From positions 1-38,866 of the forward strand of contig JAFSVK010000052.1 of assembly GCA_017444985.1 (NCBI GenBank): DNA of 38,866 nucleotides, given 5' to 3'. The notes under the pieces are model-generated. The model was not told the origin of the DNA, searched no databases, and worked only from the letters and a program-made list of their open reading frames with translations. The DNA is from Bacillota bacterium (GTDB taxonomy: Bacteria; Bacillota; Clostridia; Lachnospirales; CAG-274). The position numbers and the translations under genes were made by a program. How positions within the stretch are numbered: position 1 is the stretch's first letter; every line of letters starts with the position of its first letter. Positions 17,658 to 25,994 of the stretch are shown piece by piece.

Positions 17658-18911
17658 TTATCCTCTGTTTCGTATTTTTTCTATTTTGCCCGAAAGTGTG
17701 GCAGCGTACTTTTTACTTATATCGGCATTTTCTTTTGTCAGAGCATTTACCCTTTCTTCCAAGGTCCTTATATACTCGTCTTTTCCCGATACAGTGCCTT
17801 CGTAAGCCTGTACTATAGCCTTTTTTTCTTCTTCAAAGGCTATCTCTTTTTCTTTTTTATCACTTTCGTATGCCCGAACCGTAACTTCCTTATCCTTTTC
17901 GTAGTCCTTTACAAGTTGAGCTTTTTCCTCTTCAAAAGCCGCCAAGTTTTGGGCTATACGACTCTCATAAGCATTTCGTATGTTTTCAGCCTCGTTTTCG
18001 TAGTCTTTTATGGTTTTATCCATATCTTCTTTGTACTTATCCCCGATAGAGGCTACATCTTCCTCAAGCTTTTTGATATATGCCTTCATATCCGTGCTTT
18101 CTTCGGCATATTTTGAGATATGCCCGTTTAAGCTTTCCTTCTGACTCAAAAGGTCTGCAATATACATATCCCTATCTTTAAGCTTGAAATAGTCCTGTCT
18201 CAAAACATCTTTAAAGTCTACATCAAGGGCATTGTTGTAGCGCTGATATTTTTGTAAATCTATACTATCTTTTATATCATTATAGGTCTCACGGCTTTTG
18301 AATATAAGCCCAAGACCCCAGCTGAAATCAAACTCAAGGGTATATTCGTATCTTTCTTTAAGCTCTTCCCAATAGGTATGAGAGCCCATAATATCACCAA
18401 GCACCACATCCTCACTTATATCGTGGAGCATTATGATACCCGTATCCTTTACTTTATCAATCCAGCCTTCAAAGTCCCTTTTAACGTCCTCATAGTGGTG
18501 AGAACCGTCTATATGGAGTATATCCACACTTTTATCCTCTACGGAGGAAAGTGCCTCATCAAAGGTCATTCTCAGCATATTTATATTTTGTGTGGGGTAT
18601 ATCTCATCTACCGTCTTTTTAAATACGGTGTAAACATCGTTGTTGTATTTTTGGGTAAAATCGTCCCCCTGCCAAGTATCCACAAAATTTAAGACCGTGG
18701 TCAAATCCTTATCCTTTACCGCCTGAGAAAAGGCAAAGGCACTGCAACCGTAGTGAGAGCCAAGCTCTGTAATATTCTCGGGCTTAAGGTAGGCTACCAA
18801 GTCATAGGCAAAGGCTCTGTGTCCCGACCAAGGAGCATATTTTAAAAGTTCGCTGTTTAATTTATCACATTCAAATTCGGGGTTGTGGTACTCCCATTTC
18901 TTTTCATTCAT
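17658..18911 (-). CDS. SAM-dependent methyltransferase with C-terminal hendecad coiled coil
   Basis: Residues ~20-205 form a class I methyltransferase resembling the Methyltransf_24 group, with the SAM-binding motif ELGSHYGCSAF (49-59) and HIDGSHHYEDV (133-143). Residues ~240-410 are charged and helical. Within them eight aromatic residues (Y/F at 293, 304, 315, 326, 337, 348, 359, 370) are spaced exactly 11 apart, mostly followed by Glu. This is a hendecad coiled-coil repeat, preceded by a ninth unit with Leu282. The gene lies between Wzt and the glycosyltransferase with 1-base gaps. By analogy with WbdD it may methylate and so cap the polysaccharide, with the coil as a spacer. That is inference, and there is no kinase domain as in WbdD. 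Confidence 0.82.
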   Translation of the reverse strand: MNEKKWEYHNPEFECDKLNSELLKYAPWSGHRAFAYDLVAYLKPENITELGSHYGCSAFAFSQAVKDKDLTTVLNFVDTWQGDDFTQKYNNDVYTVFKKTVDEIYPTQNINMLRMTFDEALSSVEDKSVDILHIDGSHHYEDVKRDFEGWIDKVKDTGIIMLHDISEDVVLGDIMGSHTYWEELKERYEYTLEFDFSWGLGLIFKSRETYNDIKDSIDLQKYQRYNNALDVDFKDVLRQDYFKLKDRDMYIADLLSQKESLNGHISKYAEESTDMKAYIKKLEEDVASIGDKYKEDMDKTIKDYENEAENIRNAYESRIAQNLAAFEEEKAQLVKDYEKDKEVTVRAYESDKKEKEIAFEEEKKAIVQAYEGTVSGKDEYIRTLEERVNALTKENADISKKYAATLSGKIEKIRNRG

Positions 18912-18912
18912 A

Positions 18913-20175
18913 TTATTTCTCCCCCTCTGTTACGGTAAAAGAGCGCATATCGTGGTTGAATATGCCGAATATGGTTTTACCTCCCGTAGAGGCGCAAAGG
19001 TGTATGGCGTTATTTATCCAACATTCCTCCACCTGATTTAAAACATCGGTACCGTTTCCCACGCCTAAGGTTATGAAGTAATCCCCTTCCCTTATTTCGG
19101 GCCATTCAAATTCAAACTCTATAATATTTAAGCCTTCTTTTAAGGGGTACTGCTCCACACCGCTTGTAAGTGAGGTTTGCCCGAATATCTCATCGGCATA
19201 TTTATTTCTTATTTGATAGCCTATAATAGGGTAGTCTATGGTCTTATTCACCCTTACCGCCATGGACACCTTTATAAGCTCGTCTTTTTTAACAGCCTCC
19301 GAAAAAGGTTCTCCCTCTACGCTATAGTGGTAGCCCTCTATAACGGCATTCATATTTCCGCTGTACTGACCTTCCTCGGGTTTTTTGTAATTTGAAAGGT
19401 CGGGAGCGTTTTCCGCCTCACCCGTCTGTCTTTTTACACTTCCCCCTTGTTTTATGCGAAAGTATCTTGCTATGGCCTCATTGGGGTCTCCGTCAAATAC
19501 CTTTTCTCCCTTATTCATAAGTATTATTCTTTTGGAAAATTTAGTAAGGGCATTAAGGTCGTGGGAAACTATTATGACCGTAGCGGAACCCGAAAGTTCC
19601 TTTATTTTTTTATAGCACTTCTGTTGAAAAAAAACATCGCCTACGGAAAGAGCCTCATCCACAATAAGTATCTCGGGCTTTATATTTATCGATACCGCAA
19701 AGGCAAGCCTTACAAACATACCGCTGGAGTAGGTCTTTACGGGTTGGTCTATAAAGTCTCCTATGTCGGCAAAGTCCAATATCTCGGGCAACATTTCCGT
19801 GGTTTGGGCTTTTGTGTAGCCGTTCATGGCGGCATTTAAGTATATATTTTCTCTTCCCGTATACTCGGGGTTAAAGCCTGCTCCAAGCTCAAGTAAGGCG
19901 GATATTTTACCCTCCACACTGACACTTCCCTCTGTGGGAGAAAGTATACCCGTTATGATTTTGAGTATGGTACTTTTACCCGCACCGTTAAGGCCTATGA
20001 TACCTACGGTCTCACCTTTTTCGATATCAAAGGATACACCCTTTAAGGCATAGTACTTTTTGTGGTAGCTTTTTTTGGTGATACTTAAAGCCTCTTTCAG
20101 CCTGTCGGTGGGTTTATTGTAGAGATTATATACTTTTGTGACATTTTCCACTCTTACGGAATAATTTTTTTCCAT
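18913..20175 (-). CDS. wzt: Polysaccharide ABC transporter ATPase with C-terminal sugar-binding-like domain (Wzt)
   Basis: The 420-aa protein has a TagH/Wzt-type ATPase (residues ~1-240): Walker A GLNGAGKST (61-69), signature YSSGM (149-153), Walker B ILIVDEALSVGD (169-180) and the switch His in VSHD. The ~160-residue C-terminal extension has the beta-rich pattern of the Wzt C-terminal domain (VRVNKTIDYPIIGYQIRN, then GLNIIEFEFEWPEIREGDY). In O9a-type systems this domain binds the modified chain end. I chose the ATG at 20175 with GAGGA 7 bases upstream; the frame opens at a TTG 9 codons earlier. It pairs with the permease directly upstream. Confidence 0.93.
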   Translation of the reverse strand: MEKNYSVRVENVTKVYNLYNKPTDRLKEALSITKKSYHKKYYALKGVSFDIEKGETVGIIGLNGAGKSTILKIITGILSPTEGSVSVEGKISALLELGAGFNPEYTGRENIYLNAAMNGYTKAQTTEMLPEILDFADIGDFIDQPVKTYSSGMFVRLAFAVSINIKPEILIVDEALSVGDVFFQQKCYKKIKELSGSATVIIVSHDLNALTKFSKRIILMNKGEKVFDGDPNEAIARYFRIKQGGSVKRQTGEAENAPDLSNYKKPEEGQYSGNMNAVIEGYHYSVEGEPFSEAVKKDELIKVSMAVRVNKTIDYPIIGYQIRNKYADEIFGQTSLTSGVEQYPLKEGLNIIEFEFEWPEIREGDYFITLGVGNGTDVLNQVEECWINNAIHLCASTGGKTIFGIFNHDMRSFTVTEGEK

Positions 20176-20185
20176 ATATGTATCC

Positions 20186-21535
20186 TCATAATACGTCGGC
20201 AAAATGGGGTTTTAATTTTTTGTACATCACGGAGCCTATTATCATACACACCAGAACAAAACCCCAAAAATAAGCGGTTTGGCGTATATTGTTGTAAAAG
20301 GCGCTGCCGTATATCATACTTTCCCTGTAGCCCTGTACGATGTAGTACATGGGATTAAGCTTAAAAATAGGTATAAGGTTTTTGGGTATCCTGTCTATCT
20401 GCCACATTATGGGAGTAAGCCACATACCGAATTGCAAAACTATATTCATTATCTGTCCCATATCTTTAAAGAAAACTTCCAATACACTTGTAATATAGCC
20501 TAAGGATATTACAAGCATCACCATGGAAAAGGAGTAGTATATCACCTGTATCCAAGATATTTTGGGAGCTACACCGTATATGAGAAAGAAGGCGAACATA
20601 AACGCCACAAAAAATATATGCACAAAAAAGGCGGATATTATTTTTACAAGAGGCAATATATGTACTTTAAATACCACCTTTTTAACAAGGTAGCTGTATT
20701 CTTGCAAAGACATGGTGGCACCGCTCCAACCCTCGGAGAAAAAGAACCAAGGTATAAGGCCTGCCATAAACCACAGTATAAAAGGCACATCGGAAACATC
20801 GGAGTTTCTGAAACCTATTTGAAAAACGAACCAAAATACAAGTATGGTACAAACAGGCTGTACAAATGCCCATACTATACCGAAGTAGGAGCCTGCAAAC
20901 CTGGTCTTGAAGTCGTTTACAGCCAATGAAAGTATTAAATTTCTGCTTTCGTAAAGGTCTTTTGCAAGATGGGCAAGAGCCTTTATTTTAACGAATCTGT
21001 TAAGTAAAAGCACCGTCACAAGAGCTGCGAAAAAGGCAAGACCGTAGGCTTTTACCTTATCGTAGGGTTTAAGAGGTATATCCTCTATCAAAATATAAGG
21101 GTCGGAGCCCGTTACCTTGAATTTACCGTTTTTAAGGGTAATATCATTTAATATCGCTTTTTCAAGCTCTATATTGCCACTGCCATTTTTGCAGCTGTAG
21201 TTTAAAGAAAGTGTAAACTCGCTTTCATTACCCGGAACGATAAGTATACCTTGGGCAGGTTCGTTTTCGGGAAGTATATATCTCTTATCCAAAACAAGCG
21301 TGGTATCTTCCCCGTTTTCCCAATAGGCTTTTTCAGGGGTAAAATCTTCTTCTTTTTGGTATCTGTAGTATATGGTCAGCATACTACCCTTATCGGCATT
21401 AAACTTTATATCCATCACCGTTCTTTCGGTGTAGGAGCCTATAAAGCCCAAGAAGGAAAAGACCACAGCCAAAAATACAGCCGCATATACCGTTATTTTC
21501 AATGTATAAAACAAGTAAGTGGGTTTATTTTTCAT
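20186..21535 (-). CDS. wzm: Polysaccharide ABC transporter permease with N-terminal ectodomain (Wzm)
   Basis: The C-terminal ~260 residues are an ABC-2 polysaccharide exporter permease (NDFKTRFAGSYFGIVWAFVQP near residue 205, and QFGMWLTPIMWQ further on). Unusually, the protein is 449 aa long. A membrane segment at ~12-33 is followed by a ~130-residue soluble, beta-rich segment and another membrane segment at ~165-183 before the permease core. Standard Wzm/TagG proteins (~260-280 aa) lack this part. AAAGG precedes the ATG, and the rsmG stop is 10 bases upstream. Confidence 0.9.
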   Translation of the reverse strand: MKNKPTYLFYTLKITVYAAVFLAVVFSFLGFIGSYTERTVMDIKFNADKGSMLTIYYRYQKEEDFTPEKAYWENGEDTTLVLDKRYILPENEPAQGILIVPGNESEFTLSLNYSCKNGSGNIELEKAILNDITLKNGKFKVTGSDPYILIEDIPLKPYDKVKAYGLAFFAALVTVLLLNRFVKIKALAHLAKDLYESRNLILSLAVNDFKTRFAGSYFGIVWAFVQPVCTILVFWFVFQIGFRNSDVSDVPFILWFMAGLIPWFFFSEGWSGATMSLQEYSYLVKKVVFKVHILPLVKIISAFFVHIFFVAFMFAFFLIYGVAPKISWIQVIYYSFSMVMLVISLGYITSVLEVFFKDMGQIMNIVLQFGMWLTPIMWQIDRIPKNLIPIFKLNPMYYIVQGYRESMIYGSAFYNNIRQTAYFWGFVLVCMIIGSVMYKKLKPHFADVL

Positions 21536-21545
21536 AAAAGGACCT

Positions 21546-22259
21546 TTACAAAGGAGATGTACTTATTTTCTTTGCCCTTCTGGGATATTTGGTATCTGTG
21601 GGGGAGGTTTTTTCTATTTCCGTTATATATCTTTCAAAATCCGTGTCGGGAAGCTTTATATCTATATTTTTAACTAATTTGCCACCCAAAAGGCTCACGG
21701 CATTTTCAGCCTCTTTTATTTCGGTCTCGGCATTTTTGCCCTTTAATGCCAAAAACTTACCTCCCACCTTTACAAAGGGCATATCGTATTCGCAAAGTAT
21801 GTTTAGAGGTGCTACGGCACGGGAGAGGGCAATGTCGTATTTTTCCCTCATACTTTCATCCTTTGCCACCTCTTCGGCTCTTGCGTGTATACAGGTCACA
21901 TTTTCAAGGGAAAGCTTACGGCACACCTCTTCCAAAAAGGCTACCCTTTTATTTAAGCCGTCAAGAAGGGTAAGCCTCATTTCGGGACAAAGTATTTTAA
22001 GGGGAAGCCCGGGGAAACCCGCACCCGTACCCACATCTATAACATCTTTGTGTTTAAGATCGAAGTACTTTAACACCACGGCTGAATCGGCAAAATGCTT
22101 TATACATATCTCCTTTTCATCCGTAATGGCTGTAAGGTTCATAACGGCATTGTATTCCAGCAAAAGCTCGCAGTAGGAAGAAAATTTTTCCGCCTGTTCA
22201 TTGCTTATATCAATGCCTATCTTACCCATATATTCCCTTAAAAACACCGACGTTTTCAT
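21546..22259 (-). CDS. rsmG: 16S rRNA (guanine-N7)-methyltransferase G
   Basis: RsmG (GidB) methylates G527 of 16S rRNA using SAM. The 237-aa product has the expected length and the SAM-binding motif DVGTGAGFPGLPLKI, followed by LLDGLNKRVAFL and SRAVAPL. GGGTGA lies just before the ATG and overlaps the mnmG stop region. In most Firmicutes noc/parA/parB follow rsmG; here the polysaccharide exporter permease follows after 10 bases. Confidence 0.96.
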   Translation of the reverse strand: MKTSVFLREYMGKIGIDISNEQAEKFSSYCELLLEYNAVMNLTAITDEKEICIKHFADSAVVLKYFDLKHKDVIDVGTGAGFPGLPLKILCPEMRLTLLDGLNKRVAFLEEVCRKLSLENVTCIHARAEEVAKDESMREKYDIALSRAVAPLNILCEYDMPFVKVGGKFLALKGKNAETEIKEAENAVSLLGGKLVKNIDIKLPDTDFERYITEIEKTSPTDTKYPRRAKKISTSPL

Positions 22260-22263
22260 ATTT

Positions 22264-24138
22264 TCACCCGTTTAAGAAGCATAAAAGCATATTTATATCC
22301 GCAGGAGATACACCGCTTATCCTACTTGCCTGTCCTATATTTACAGGCCTAAGTGCCTTAAGCTTTTGTCTTGCCTCAATTCTGAGACCCATAACATCAT
22401 CGTAATTTATATCCTCGGGTATAAGCCTTCCCTCTATGTTTTTAAAATGCTCTACCTGTTTTTGCTGTCTTTGAATGTAACCCTCGTACTTTATTTGTAT
22501 GTTCACCTGTTCCCTTACACTTTGGGAAAGGGAGGGTCTATCTTTGTCAAGAGGGGCAAGAAGTTCATAATCAAGCTCGGGTCTTTTAATAAGGTCCGTA
22601 AGCTTTATACCCGTTTCCAAGGGTGAGGATGAAGCTTTTTCAAGAAAGGCGTTTACCTCCTCCGTAGGGGCTATATTTATTTTCTTGACTCTCTTTATTT
22701 CTTTTTCTATATTCTCTCTTTTTTCTTGAAAAGCGGCATATCTCTCCTCGGATATAAGACCGTACTTGTAGCCTATATCCGTAAGACGAAGGTCTGCATT
22801 GTCCTGTCTTAAAAGAAGCCTGTACTCCGCTCTTGATGTCATCATTCTGTAGGGCTCTTTGCTCTCTTTTGTGACAACATCATCTATAAGCACACCTATA
22901 TAACCTTGGGATCTGTCAAGTATAAGAGGCTCTATACCCTTTACATAGCAAGCCGCATTTATACCCCCTATAAGGCCCTGTGCCGCAGCCTCTTCATAAC
23001 CGCTGGTACCGTTGAACTGCCCGGCACTGAAAAGACCTTTTATATCTTTAAACTCAAGAGTAAGTTTCAGGGAATTTGCCTCTATGCAATCGTACTCTAT
23101 AGCGTAGGCTGTACGCATAAATCTCACATTTTCAAGCCCCGGGAGGGTCCTGTACATGGCTACCTGCACATCCTCGGGCAGAGAAGAGCTCATACCCTGT
23201 ACATAAAGCTCGTTGGTATCCTCGCCCTCGGGCTCTATAAATATTTGGTGTCTGTCCTTGTCCGCAAACCTTACCACCTTATCCTCTATGGAAGGGCAGT
23301 ATCTGGGGCCCGTACCCTCTATAACTCCCGAATAAAGAGGAGATCTGTCCAAATTCTTTCTTATAATATCGTGGGTCTTTTCGTTGGTGTAGGTAAGGTA
23401 ACAGCTTACCTGTTCCCTTGCTATATCCTCGGCACTGTTTTCAAAGGAGAAGGGTACTATATTTTCATCTCCTCTTTGCTCCTTCATTTTGGAAAAGTCC
23501 ACCGTTCTTTTGTCTACTCTTGCGGGGGTGCCCGTTTTGTATCTCTTAAGCTTTACACCCAAGCTTTTAAGGCTCTCGCTTAGGGCTACGGAGCGTCTTA
23601 AGCCGTTGGGACCGCTTTCTGTTATGGTACTGCCGTAAAGACACCTTGCCTTAAGGTAGGTACCCGTACATATAACTACAGCCTTGCACTCATAGAATGC
23701 CCCCGATTCCGTTATAACGCCCTTTACAGCACCCTCTTCCGCCACTATATCCGTGACTTCCCCCTGTCTTAAAAGGAGGTTTTCCGTGTTTTCAACGGTC
23801 TTTTTCATCTCGGTGTGGTACTTTGCCTTATCCGCCTGTGCTCTCAGGGAATATACCGCAGGGCCCTTACCCGTATTTAACATTCTGGACTGTATATAGG
23901 TCTTGTCTATATTTTTGCCCATTTCTCCCCCCAAAGCATCTATCTCTCTTACAAGATGACCTTTGGAAGAACCGCCTACATTAGGGTTACAGGGCATCAT
24001 AGCCACAGAGTCTAAATTTATGGCAAAAAGTATGGTATTCAACCCCATTCTTGCCGATGCCAAAGCTGCCTCACAGCCTGCATGCCCCGCACCTATCACC
24101 ACAACATCCACAGTATCTGCGGTATATATCCTCTCCAT
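22264..24138 (-). CDS. mnmG: tRNA uridine-5-carboxymethylaminomethyl modification protein MnmG
   Basis: MnmG (GidA) works with MnmE to make cmnm5U at wobble uridine 34 of certain tRNAs, using FAD and NADH. The ~624-aa protein has the N-terminal FAD site GAGHAGCE (residues 16-23), the [10 protein letters not shown] motif, the conserved [17 protein letters not shown] segment and a C-terminal helical domain ending in [14 protein letters not shown] chose the ATG at 24138; a GTG two codons upstream also opens the frame. It sits 9 bases after mnmE. Confidence 0.97.
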   Translation of the reverse strand: MERIYTADTVDVVVIGAGHAGCEAALASARMGLNTILFAINLDSVAMMPCNPNVGGSSKGHLVREIDALGGEMGKNIDKTYIQSRMLNTGKGPAVYSLRAQADKAKYHTEMKKTVENTENLLLRQGEVTDIVAEEGAVKGVITESGAFYECKAVVICTGTYLKARCLYGSTITESGPNGLRRSVALSESLKSLGVKLKRYKTGTPARVDKRTVDFSKMKEQRGDENIVPFSFENSAEDIAREQVSCYLTYTNEKTHDIIRKNLDRSPLYSGVIEGTGPRYCPSIEDKVVRFADKDRHQIFIEPEGEDTNELYVQGMSSSLPEDVQVAMYRTLPGLENVRFMRTAYAIEYDCIEANSLKLTLEFKDIKGLFSAGQFNGTSGYEEAAAQGLIGGINAACYVKGIEPLILDRSQGYIGVLIDDVVTKESKEPYRMMTSRAEYRLLLRQDNADLRLTDIGYKYGLISEERYAAFQEKRENIEKEIKRVKKINIAPTEEVNAFLEKASSSPLETGIKLTDLIKRPELDYELLAPLDKDRPSLSQSVREQVNIQIKYEGYIQRQQKQVEHFKNIEGRLIPEDINYDDVMGLRIEARQKLKALRPVNIGQASRISGVSPADINMLLCFLNG

Positions 24139-24147
24139 TTTCACACC

Positions 24148-25524
24148 TCATTTTCCCAAACAAAATCTTGAAAATATGTTGTCCACCACATCATCCTCAA
24201 GGCTTTGCCCGGTGATCTGTCCCAAATACTCGTAAGCCTGAAGCAAGTCCATGGTGAGAAGGTCTTCGGGCATATTGTTTTCTATGGTGGAGAGAACATT
24301 TTCCAAAGAGTTTTTGGCACCTATAAGACTTGCCTTGTTTCTTTCGTTTGAGATATATACATCGTTTTCTTTTATATCTCCCTTAAGAAACATTTCTTTT
24401 ATGCGTTTTTCCATATTTTCCATACCCATATTTTCCTTGGCGGAGATAACTATGGGCTGTTGACCCGTAAGGTCTTCTATATATTTTAGGTCTATTTTTC
24501 TTTCCATATCCGCCTTGTTCACAATAACAAGGCTTGCACCTTTAAGGAGAGCGAAAAGCTCCCTATCCGACTCTTCCAAAGGTTTGGAGCCGTCTAAAAC
24601 AAGTATTTTAAGGTCTGCCTTTTCCGCTGCCTCTATACTCTTTTCAACACCTATTTTTTCTATTTTATCTTCCGTATCTCTTATACCTGCGGTGTCGGCA
24701 ATATTAAGGGGTATACCCCCTATATTTATATGTTCCGTGAGCATATCTCTGGTGGTCCCGGGTATATCCGTAACGATAGCCCTCTCGCTTTTTAAAAGAG
24801 CATTTAAAAGTGAGCTTTTACCTACATTTGGCTTTCCTATAATGGCAGTATCTATACCTGCGGTATAAATTTTTCCGATATCCGCACTTTCTATAAGAGA
24901 GAGGCAGCTTTTAAGTGTTTCCTCACAGCCCTTTTTTACATTTTCAAGCACAAGCTCCGTTTCATCATGCTCGGGATAGTCTACAGATACCTCCACATCG
25001 GCGGTAAGGGTAAGAAGCTTTTGCCTCATAGCCTCTATTTTATCGTAAAGACCGCCTTTAAGCTTTTTTATGGCAATATCCTTGCCCTCGGAGGTCTTGG
25101 CATTTATAACATCCATTACAGCCTCGGCTTTTGAAAGATCTATCCTACCGTTTAAGAAGGCTCTTTTGGTAAACTCTCCGGCCTCTGCAAGACGAGCGCC
25201 TTTTTTTATGACCGCCTCAAGCACATCCTTTACGGCGGTATAGCCTCCGTGGGTGTTTATCTCTACGATGTCCTGTCTTGTGTAGGTGTTAGGTGCTTTC
25301 ATAACGCTTACAAGCACCTCATCTATTACCCTTCCCTCGCTTACGATATTGCCGTAGGCAAGGGTGTGGCTTTTCATATCTTTTAAATTTTTGTTCTTGC
25401 CCTCAAATACAGAGGCACATATTTCCACCGCATCATCGCCGCTTACCCTGACTATACCTATACCTCCGTTGCCTACGGAAGTGGATATGGCGGCTATGGT
25501 GTCTTGAAGATCCACTTTAAGCAT
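24148..25524 (-). CDS. mnmE: tRNA modification GTPase MnmE
   Basis: MnmE (TrmE) is the GTPase partner of MnmG. The 458-aa protein has an N-terminal folate-binding domain (residues ~1-118), a helical domain and an inserted G domain with G1 GKPNVGKSS (230-238), G3 DTAGIRDTED and G4 NKAD. It ends in FCLGK, matching the conserved FC[IL]GK whose Cys is catalytic. The start is the ATG at 25524 with AGAGG upstream; the open frame continues 49 codons into a non-coding repeat, which I reject. It is the first gene of the run ending at the glycosyltransferase; I see no strong promoter in the repeat-rich gap upstream. Confidence 0.97.
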   Translation of the reverse strand: MLKVDLQDTIAAISTSVGNGGIGIVRVSGDDAVEICASVFEGKNKNLKDMKSHTLAYGNIVSEGRVIDEVLVSVMKAPNTYTRQDIVEINTHGGYTAVKDVLEAVIKKGARLAEAGEFTKRAFLNGRIDLSKAEAVMDVINAKTSEGKDIAIKKLKGGLYDKIEAMRQKLLTLTADVEVSVDYPEHDETELVLENVKKGCEETLKSCLSLIESADIGKIYTAGIDTAIIGKPNVGKSSLLNALLKSERAIVTDIPGTTRDMLTEHINIGGIPLNIADTAGIRDTEDKIEKIGVEKSIEAAEKADLKILVLDGSKPLEESDRELFALLKGASLVIVNKADMERKIDLKYIEDLTGQQPIVISAKENMGMENMEKRIKEMFLKGDIKENDVYISNERNKASLIGAKNSLENVLSTIENNMPEDLLTMDLLQAYEYLGQITGQSLEDDVVDNIFSRFCLGK

Positions 25525-25575
25525 GATATACCTCTTTTGCACTAAAGCTCTACAGTGACCTATATCAAAACCGAC

Positions 25576-25660
25576 GGAACGACACTTTTCAGCATTTTTG
25601 CTACGCAAAAGTCGGGCTGTCACCTGCCCGCATCTATCTTTGCGGTGCATAGGTCGTTCC
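25576..25660. repeat. GGAACGAC palindromic repeat, long variant
   Basis: GGAACGAC (25576-25583) and GTCGTTCC (25653-25660) enclose ~69 bases that themselves contain inverted segments (GCATTTTTGC, and CGACTTTTGCG on the other strand). The following CCCTACA is shared with the other two copies. It lies just upstream of mnmE in the 470-bp gap 25525-25994, which holds only repeats and the jag-side terminator. Confidence 0.7.
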
Positions 25661-25708
25661 CTACAAACCATTCCTATGTTTTCGGGATTTTATCTTTTTA
25701 TACTAAAT

Positions 25709-25790
25709 TCCCATTCCCACCGGAACGACACGCGGATCGTTCCCTACAGATCGTTAGAAGATTTTGAAATATTGGCATTGTTTTTTTCTT
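25709..25790. repeat. GGAACGAC palindromic repeat, copy 3
   Basis: GGAACGAC (25722-25729), 6-base loop, ATCGTTCC (25736-25743), then CCCTACA and an AT-rich tail. It aligns along ~80 bases with the copy at 2490-2580. It ends two bases before MITE-like repeat copy C, as copy 1 lies 30 bases from repeat copy B. Confidence 0.75.
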
Positions 25791-25792
25791 AT

Positions 25793-25948
25793 GGGGAGCT
25801 CTAAAAAGTGCTATTGAAGTAAAATTAAGCTTCTTGTTCGAGGACCGGGAAACGGCTCAAAGCCAATGTAGAGCATTGGTGAGAGACATTGACGACTAAC
25901 CTTTGCAAGATAGCCAATTTTACGATTTATGAATTTTTAGAGGTTCCC
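25793..25948 (+). repeat. MITE-like repeat copy C, full length
   Basis: Complete 156-bp copy. The left end reads GGGGAGCTCTAAAAA and the right end TTTTTAGAGGTTCCC, so it is more diverged than copies A, B and D. The subterminal part is also changed (AAGCTTC in place of GAGATAG). The central 35 bases, which include the CCAATG/CATTGG hairpin, are unchanged. The adjacent stem GGCT-CAA-AGCC keeps its pairing while its loop differs from the other copies. Confidence 0.88.
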
Positions 25949-25963
25949 ATAAGTATCAAAAAC

Positions 25964-25987
25964 AAAAAAGGGGAAGTACTCTTCCCC
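25964..25987 (-). terminator. Terminator of the rpmH-jag operon
   Basis: On the minus strand, 8 bases after the jag stop codon (25995), GGGGAAG pairs with CTTCCCC (25970-25976 with 25981-25987, 4-base loop) and is followed by TTTTTTGTTTTT. Confidence 0.85.
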
Positions 25988-25994
25988 CTTTAAA

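Noticed and set aside
17099-17818. 239-codon plus-strand frame antisense to the glycosyltransferase and methyltransferase
   Set aside because: Spans the junction of two real genes on the other strand and has hydrophobic, biased composition typical of antisense frames.
22906-23583. 225-codon plus-strand frame antisense to mnmG
   Set aside because: Complement of a highly conserved gene, no ribosome binding site and no motifs.
25525-25671. N-terminal extension of MnmE by 49 codons
   Set aside because: The extension runs through a palindromic non-coding repeat and resembles no MnmE. The ATG at 25524 has a good ribosome binding site and matches the family start.
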